64,000 nucleotides of DNA, taken from NCBI GenBank assembly GCA_015680685.1, contig MNCI01005823.1, positions 68,623 through 132,622 of the forward strand, in the 5' to 3' direction. The notes beneath the pieces are model-generated. The model did no database searches. It was not told where the DNA came from and worked only from the letters and a program-made list of their open reading frames with translations. Shown here piece by piece: positions 58,195-64,000 of the stretch (position 1 is the first letter of the stretch; the number at the start of each line of letters is the position of its first letter). Origin of the DNA: Gnetum montanum (Eukaryota; Streptophyta; Gnetopsida; Gnetales; Gnetaceae). The position numbers and the translations under genes were made by a program.

Positions 58195-58469
58195 GTTTTT
58201 CATCAATGAAAATGGGTTAGTAGGCAATAATGATACATTGTCTTGGACCGAAATGGCAATAAAGGAGTTTACGTCCACCAGCAACGTATGCGCTGGTGTA
58301 ATGGGGCAAATGGCTTTCAACATTCACGAGTATCCCACCCGTTATGCTGATTCCTTCAAGAATTGTCAAAACCTTGGGTGGTTACATGAGAAATGGACTT
58401 TGAACCCACCCCTTACCCTCGCGGACGTGCAAAGCAAGCTCCATCCATTTCCTTTTCCATTTGGACCTA
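58195..58469 (+). pseudogene. Exon 4 of the antisense gene
   Basis: Stop-free: FFINENGLVGNNDTLSW, TEMAIKEFTSTSNVCAG, FNIHEYPTRYADSFKNCQN, KWTLNPPLTLADVQSKLH. Donor GTAAAG at 58,470. It resembles the region that follows the NIF core in plant FCP1-like proteins. The one leftover base joins exon 5 in phase. Confidence 0.65.
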
Positions 58470-58580
58470 GTAAAGTTTCGTTGCTGCTATTAGTTACAGG
58501 GTATTATTTTTTTTTTTTTGTCTTTTGAAGTGTTGCGTAACAGTGTTTTTGCTATCTTGACATGTGCCTTGTATTATCAG

Positions 58581-59659
58581 TTAGGGAATCCCGAGAGATT
58601 ACCATCACGATTTCCGGCCGCGAGGCGAACACCCTCATTTTCCGTTATGGCAACATAAAGGAGGCACAATGCTGTCTTGGCCATGCGACGGCCCCAGTTG
58701 TGTTGGTCACCAAGCTGCGGGAAGCGAGGCTGATGCATTTATTTCTAGTCGTAACCCCTGATGTCCCTGCAAGATAAATGTTAACCCTGGTTAACTCCTT
58801 CAGCGAGGGAGCTAAACGTTTTTGCATGTGCGTGCATCACATACGTGTAAAATTTGATATTGATGCTCAGATATTTACTGACCTCTTCGGCGTCCCCTCT
58901 AACGGTCTTCCCATAGAGGAAAAATCAAGGAGAAGCATCAAATGTCAGGAAGAGCTGGAGGAGTGGTTGGGGACCAAGAAGGAAACCAAGGGGATCCCTT
59001 GTGAAAAGATCGACTTAGAGGTCACCAAGACTATTTTTCCCCTCTTCCGAGCCTGAGCTTTCCCCAAAACACTCTTGCAGGAGAAGTTCTTTACTATAGA
59101 ACAAGCCCATATTATGCAAGAGGTGATGGAAGAAGGGACCTAATTCGACTGGGCAAGCTATTTCGCTGAGGGGTTACGCACTAAAATGGTGAGGCTCCGC
59201 CAAAAGCTCGAGTCGTGTTTCAGTGTGCACTTCACCTTCTTCATAGCTTGCCTCCAGGGTTTTGCCAAATTTTTTGTTGTCCAGAGGAATGGGGTCTGGG
59301 TCATACAAGACCAAGACTAGTTATCCAAACCTTGGATTTCTCATATCTTCGGCACTACCCAAACACAGGATCTTCTGGAGGGAATTGGGGAGTCGCTGTC
59401 TATAATGACTAGGGATGTGATGGCACCTCGAATGTGGGGCCCTGACAGCGTAGGTGGTGTGCTTCCCACTTACACTGGTGATGCATCACGGGGAAAGCGC
59501 CTAGCTGTAGAGATAGTAGATGCCTCAGTTCAGCGTAAAAGGCCTCGCTTCACCGAGGCCCCTGTGGAACCAGCAAGTGGCACGGGAAGAACTATGCAAG
59601 TCAGAGTTCAGTGGAGTAAACCTCTGCCTGATAAGCATAAAGACATAGTCAAAGTTACG
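58581..59659 (+). pseudogene. Exon 5 of the antisense gene: central domain, possibly plant-mobile-domain-like
   Basis: One frame of 360 codons with about four stops (58,775; 59,054; near 59,142; near 59,309). Blocks: REITITISGREANTLIFRYG, FCMCVHHIRVKFDIDAQIF with TDLFGVPSNGLPIEE, KGIPCEKIDLEVTKTIFPLF, FDWASYFAEGLRTKMVRLRQ, VWVIQDQD, stop, LSKPWISHIF. The order (a strand ending in LGVP/FGVP, then helices with a W..A...L pattern) recalls the retrotransposon-derived plant mobile domain and related Gag-like plant proteins, but I cannot prove it. The TatB homologue (20,487-21,540) aligns along the whole length. Confidence 0.65.
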
Positions 59660-60186
59660 GTAATTATTGTATTACCCAGCTTTATTCATGATATTCTGAA
59701 TTTTTTAAATTTTTTATGTGGCATAAACAGGGAGGCCTACGGAGCAGTTGACCTCTGAAACAGGGGCAGTGGTATTACGACAAGGGGAAGGGGCCCCAGT
59801 TTTAGAAGAGGAGGTCCCGGCTATTAGAATAAGTGATGCATAGACCCTTGTGCGTGAGGAGAGAGAGGAGGCGGAAAATGTTGATGCACTCCCCACTGTA
59901 ATAGGAAGAGGTAATCAATGTATTAGGATTTATAAGGAATTCTATTAATAACTAGAAATTTTGACTTAATTATGCTACAGATGAATAAGGCGCATCCTCG
60001 TCCGCCATTGTCAATAGAGTGTGGGAAGAATTCCCTAATAAGTTTGCCTTCATGGAAGGCATTGTTAGTGACATGATCGAGTTCCTTGAGTGCGTGGACC
60101 CTGGGGCTAGTATGTTACTGCTATTATATGTTTATTTTATTATAAGGTTGTAATGTCTATTTACATTTGATAATATTTGTTATCAG

Positions 60187-61004
60187 GAGCTCGCCTTCGA
60201 TGGGACCCTACGGAGCCCATTGACCTGGACACGGTCAAGCCTTCATCGGACGGTGCGGTCGTGCCGCGTAACATTTACGAGAAAATGCATAAATGTGCAT
60301 TACGCTCGACCTGCTCCTTGTGGGAGAGTCAAAACGTCAATGAAGACCTCTGGAAGAAGTTGCAGAGGTCAGAGAAGGAAAGGATGTCTCTGACCAAAGA
60401 GGTCAGAGACTTAAGATCACGATGTGAATTCCTATAAGCCCGAGGAATGGATGAAGAGGACTGGTGTATGGCTGTTATTGACTACGCTCGCTACTAGACT
60501 GCAGTCAAAAATAGCGTGCAAACTAGTCACAAATTGGTGGAGCAAAGGATGTAAATAGAGCTCTTGGCCTAGAAGAACCAGGACTTGAAGGACTTTTGCA
60601 CAAGCGTCCAAGAGTGGGGGCAGAAAGAAAAAGATCATAAGCATTTGTATAAGTGAGAAAGTCTTGCTTATCATCAGCACTACCGAGATTCTGCCGTTGA
60701 AGCTCAATCCTTGCGGGTGTTCCTCAATGTCATTGGTGCATCTAAGGCCTTCGAGAAGTTCCAGAAGCAGGTGATGGTAAGCACGTCCCCGGAAAGGGAA
60801 ATTACTCTTCTTGGGGAAGAGACTACAGTCCCTACTTTCTTCCCTGAACCACCCTAATGGACTAGTGTAGAGAAGGGGAAGGTGAAGGCTGGAACTAATC
60901 TGGGAGATGGAGTTTGGTCTGAGTTAACCAAAGACGAAATCATGCAACGCCTGTGGGTCGGTTTAGACCAACTCCCCTTTGCTGCGGATGCAGGACCATC
61001 GCAA
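60187..61004 (+). pseudogene. Exon 8 of the antisense gene: coiled-coil region
   Basis: 272 codons in one frame with about seven stops. Begins ARLRWDPTEPIDLDT, then a charged helical stretch (VNEDLWKKLQRSEKERMSLT, KEVRDLRSRCEFL), KNQDLKDFCTSVQEW, SLRVFLNVIGASKAFEKFQK, and ends AADAGPSQ at a consensus donor CAA/GTAAGT. TatB has LQWDPSRV, KNQD and YYLKMFLEAIGG in the same order. Likely an oligomerisation segment. Confidence 0.65.
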
Positions 61005-61316
61005 GTAAGTTTGAATGTTATTGAATTTAAATTTTATAATTTGTTTTATCATGGTTTTTGCTTATGTATTTATTTTATGTAGGTGCAAGGAGTGGATGAA
61101 GAAGGTGGACAGGATGGCGAACATGTTCAGGAAGAAGAGCATAATGACACAAACCGTCCTCTTGGGGAGCGAGTGTTAGTGCAAGAACCCTGTGAAGATG
61201 ACATTCTTCATGAAGGAATACCGTCTAAAAGGGATGGTCCACTCGAGGACGATCTGTTAGGCTTAGAGGTAGACTTAAGGGATACTGGTAACAGAGGTAC
61301 TAGGGGGGATGCGTAA

Positions 61317-61510
61317 TTGTGATTTATGCATGATTTTATTGATGAGTTTGAACAATGGCAATATGAATGTTGGCAAGATTACTCATGAGATTTTGGTTAT
61401 GGTTTTTTATTTATTTTACATTTAATTTTATGTCTTTATTTATACAAAGTGTAAATACAATTGTTAAAGACTTTGGATAGGTTGCGTTATTATGACTGTA
61501 GAATGGAGTA
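61317..61510 (+). other. 3' flank of the antisense gene
   Basis: AT-rich, no ORF of interest. It may hold the antisense transcript end, but I see no clear AATAAA. Confidence 0.4.
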
Positions 61511-61683
61511 GCTAGTTTAAGGCCATTGCAGGCCGTCACATAGCGTTTGCGTAAGATATAGATGAATGAATTTGCTAGTTTTAGGCCATTGCGGGCCTTT
61601 ACTAGTTTTAGGCCATTGCGGGCCATCACTAGTTTTAGGCCGTTGTGGGCCATGACTAGTTTTAGGCCGTTGCAGGCCATCTA
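61511..61683 (-). repeat. 27-bp tandem repeat between protease and antisense gene (TatD)
   Basis: Five to six units. On the plus strand CTAGTTTTAGGCCATTGCGG + GCCATCA, giving a GGCC-N6-GGCC pattern; on the minus strand GGCCTAAAACTAG. Counterpart of the TatB block at 18,328-18,605. Minus ORF 61,411-61,680 (repeating NGLKLV) is its translation and not a gene. Confidence 0.87.
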
Positions 61684-61911
61684 CGTACGTCTGGGAGTGT
61701 AATTGATAAACATGTACATATTTGCGTAATTGTGCTAATATGGATAATAGAAGTCAGAAAGCGTAAATAGCGTAAAATGGGGAATGTAAATAGTGTAATG
61801 GCCAAAAAGCGTAAATATGTATGTATATTAAAGTAAACTGACAATCAAATTTGGTAAGTGTAAGCTAAAAACATAGTAAAAGTGTCACGATGTGCATAAA
61901 TACCACCCAGA
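61684..61911. other. Spacer between repeat and protease end (TatD)
   Basis: AT-rich with several GCGTAAAT words (61,760-61,820) like those in the LTR U3. No gene. Confidence 0.5.
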
Positions 61912-62750
61912 TCAATCACTAGCCCGCAATTTTTTCTTAATGGCTTTTATGTTCAGTGGTGTGTAAGGGCGAGGAGGTTTATGGCTTGACTCTTCCACAT
62001 CATCCTCTTCTCCCTGAAATGGTAGGTCTGCCCAAGCTAGGCTATCATCATTCATTTCAACTTGTTCGGGGATTTGGATATGGATTTGGCTTTCAGGCAT
62101 CTCGATCTCTAAACCCCGTTCTTCTTCGATGTTGTTGACAGTCCTAGGAGTTATTTCATTACCGTGTATTACTACCTCTCCCCTGCATAAGGGAGATGTA
62201 TCTCTTGGTGTATTGGTGATGAAACTACCCTCAGTTGGGTTAGCCAAGACCTTCCTAAGATCAGATTGAAACGAGGCATCTCCTCGACAACGATGAATGT
62301 GGCCTCTGTTGGGAATTGATCCCCTGCCACAAATGCGATATGCACCATTCCCTTGACTTGAAATTATGCCCTGTTGAATGACTTTAGGCATGATGTCATT
62401 GTAGGACTGATCTGGTCGACTAGGCCCAACTTATCCACTATAGGATAAGGGATGACATTCGCAGCCGCGCCATCGTCAACGTGCACCCTCCAGATCTGAT
62501 ATTGACCAATCCGGATGGTGATAAACATGGGTTCTGTCATTACTCGACCTTTCTCAGGATCATCCTTGATGGATTCATTATGAAAGGTCAAAGGGGTTGG
62601 TTTACGTTGCTCAGTGGTAGGAGGAAGCATGACAGCATGTATCGCTTCCTCTTTCGCTGGCAATCTTTCATCCACAGGTATGGATGTCAGCATATGAACC
62701 ATAGCCTCACGGTGCTTTTGAGATGTCATAAGCAAGTCATAGAGGCTCAA
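61912..62750 (-). pseudogene. pol: Aspartic protease of TatD and acidic linker
   Basis: Open stretch 62,750-62,364 includes FITIRIGQYQIWRVHVDDG and AAANVIPYPIVDKLGLVDQ, the active-site loop with DDG. After a stop (about 62,362) the frame goes on with MPRFNLILGRSWLTQLRVVS, the C-terminal protease motif. A frameshift near 62,180 then moves the frame to the acidic linker, open to 61,912: VVIHGNEITPRTVNNIEEER, DDSLAWADLPFQGEEDDVEE, ending IKKKLRASD. TatB has the same linker (AIIHNDNIAPLAINNID), so it is part of the polyprotein. The stretch in this ORF upstream of 62,180 is out of the true frame. Confidence 0.82.
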
Positions 62751-63767
62751 CGTTGTGTTCTTCTATTTTAGAGCCTGCTTGACTTGCGTAAAGACGTCGA
62801 GGAGGTCCCGTTCTCGGCTGGGTTGCTTATCCCCTCTGTCTTCTTCCATTCGCCCTAAGAGACGAATCTCCCGAGGTGGAATAGCATCAGTCAGAGAGTT
62901 GTGTTTCTTTCTGCCGAGGGGAGGTGGCTATGTTTCTGTACCCTTGTCCTGCTCATGAGGTGCAGGCAAAGGGACAGAGGCCAGGGGCCTAGGTTTAGTG
63001 AAGCCTAGCATAGAGTGGTTTTTGGTGGCATTAATTGACACATCTCCTTCCTTTCTTTTATTTGGTGGCAGTTGGTGATTTTGGTTAGAAGCTTGCCCCT
63101 GTGTAAAAGGGGCAGCCGGTGGTTTTGGTACCCTATGGATAAAAGGCACCTGAGGAGTGGGCGTGGATGTGGCCGCGGCTTTAACGTCAATGTGAGACTG
63201 GGTTATGGCTGGAGAGGACACCCGAATAACAAAGGGTGGCCTCGAGACGCCACTAACTTCCGATGAAGAACTTGCCCCCTGGGGTGAGTTAGTAGGTACG
63301 CATAAAAAAAAGGGTTGTTTAGGTGGTACCTTCCCTTCACTATCCGTACTTACCACGTTGATTGTATACGGTGCATTATTTACATTTAACAGGTCTTTAT
63401 ACACATGCAACACCTGGTTTTCGGGACGTGTTGGACTACTACCGTCTAGTTTCAGAGAACCATTGTCAATCATGCATTGAATGTCATCCTTCAATGCCCA
63501 GCAATAATCGATATTGTGACCACACAATTGATGGTATTCACAAAAATGGTCCAACCTAAAAGACTTCGGAACTGGAGGTTCGTTAGGTAGGGCTAAAGAA
63601 GGATTCTTCAACAATTCACAATGACGCCTGTGACGCTGGAGAGCTTCTTCGGATACCTTTTTATTTTGAATGTATCCTACCCCTAATAATTATTTTAACA
63701 GTTCCAAATGTTTTATAGGCAGGGCTGTATATTTTGAGCAATCTTTATGCTCAAAGTTTGGCCTTCG
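62751..63767 (-). pseudogene. gag: gag C-terminal half of TatD
   Basis: From the gap edge: RPNFEHKDCSKYTALPIKHL, a stop, then open 63,614-62,928 with FCEYHQLCGHNIDYCWALKD, a complete C..H..GH..C zinc-knuckle-like motif (about 63,525), HVYKDLLNVNNAPYTINVV, and a Pro/Ser/Gln-rich tail. After the stop at 62,928 the frame continues ...REIRLLGRMEEDRGDKQ into the protease region. Matches TatB gag at 16,140-16,950. Upstream gag is lost in the N gap. Confidence 0.83.
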
Positions 63768-64000
63768 NNNNNNNNNNNNNNNNNNNNNNNNNNNNNNNNN
63801 NNNNNNNNNNNNNNNNNNNNNNNNNNNNNNNNNNNNNNNNNNNNNNNNNNNNNNNNNNNNNNNNNNNNNNNNNNNNNNNNNNNNNNNNNNNNNNNNNNNN
63901 NNNNNNNNNNNNNNNNNNNNNNNNNNNNNNNNNNNNNNNNNNNNNNNNNNNNNNNNNNNNNNNNNNNNNNNNNNNNNNNNNNNNNNNNNNNNNNNNNNNN
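63768..64000. other. Assembly gap to the window edge
   Basis: All N. By analogy with TatA and TatB it should contain the Gag core, followed beyond the window by the leader and 5' LTR of TatD. Confidence 0.95.

Larger units (their letters stand above)
57251..61316 (+). pseudogene. Antisense nine-exon gene of TatD: HAD-like plus coiled-coil protein
   Basis: Plus-strand gene opposite to its host element. Proposed exons: 57,251-57,353 (or 57,369), 57,456-57,582, 57,658-58,106, 58,195-58,469, 58,581-59,659, 59,731-59,910, 59,981-60,109, 60,187-61,004, 61,083-61,316. Junctions 2/3, 4/5, 6/7, 7/8 and 8/9 have GT-AG ends and matching codon phase; 3/4 and 5/6 are off by one base, and donor 3 reads GG. 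Predicted protein about 1,130 residues: basic start MAPKVRGKNTKLAKIDKVQ, NIF/HAD-like domain, a central globular part, a charged coiled-coil part, and an acidic tail ending GNRGTRGDA. About a dozen stops make this copy inactive. TatB carries a homologue. No host function is known to me. Confidence 0.8.
50098..64000 (-). mobile_element. TatD: Tat-type retrotransposon, best preserved copy, runs into the right-edge gap
   Basis: Minus strand. From right to left: gag (partly in the gap), protease, antisense gene, RT, RNase H, archaeal-type RNase H, integrase, 3' repeats, polypurine tract, 3' LTR. The pol frame is the same from 56,752 to 53,285 with only a handful of nonsense codons, so this copy is younger than TatB. 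The 5' LTR lies beyond the window. Confidence 0.9.

Noticed and set aside
61411-61680. Minus-strand ORF with repeated NGLKLVMA
   Set aside because: Pure translation of the 27-bp tandem repeat.
62755-63559. Several plus-strand ORFs opposite TatD gag
   Set aside because: Shadows of the gag frame with the zinc-knuckle-like motif on the minus strand.

Overview
This is repeat-dominated nuclear DNA of a land plant with a large genome. The evidence is nested LTR retrotransposons of the Ty3/gypsy Tat type (protease, reverse transcriptase, two successive RNase H domains, integrase), GT-AG introns, TATA-type LTR promoters, and decay through C-to-T/G-to-A nonsense changes. I cannot name the species. 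I saw no ordinary single-copy host gene, rRNA, tRNA or CRISPR array. Almost every short ORF in the two satellite blocks is a by-product of a 29-bp repeat that lacks stop codons.

Layout, with working names. 1-3,536: 5' end of TatA (minus strand; gag, leader, 5' LTR). 3,537-12,330: satellite array A, about 300 copies of a 29-bp unit. 12,331-15,395: GP1, a broken minus-strand gag-protease element whose LTR carries a GC-rich poly(A) insertion. 15,396-38,080: TatB (plus strand; gag, protease, antisense gene, RT-RNaseH-RNaseH-integrase, 3' LTR). Its integrase is split by GP2 (26,729-33,834), a full-length gag-protease-only element with both LTRs. 38,229-49,070: satellite array B, about 374 units. 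49,071-50,097: TatC remnant (minus). 50,098 to the right edge: TatD (minus; 3' LTR, integrase, RNases H, RT, antisense gene, protease, gag), ending in an assembly gap.

The most interesting content is a long, multi-exon gene lying antisense between protease and reverse transcriptase in both TatD (57,251-61,316, plus strand) and TatB (about 18,815-22,330, minus strand). In TatD nine exons can be read; five splice junctions have GT-AG ends and matching codon phase. The two copies align exon by exon at protein level although both are decayed, so this is an ancestral cargo of the family. Exon 3 resembles an FCP1/NIF-type HAD phosphatase domain whose catalytic acidic pair has been replaced. Antisense placement lets its introns survive retrotransposition. 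Short repeats with the core TTAAACTAG or CCTAAAACTAG lie on both sides of this gene and again after integrase.

History inferred from nesting: a satellite array existed first; TatB probably split it; GP1 entered TatB gag and GP2 entered TatB integrase; array A then became joined to truncated GP1. TatA and the TatC/TatD pair abut the outer sides of the arrays. There are N gaps at 14,271-14,430, 52,413-52,699 and from 63,768, plus a suspicious single N at 51,768.
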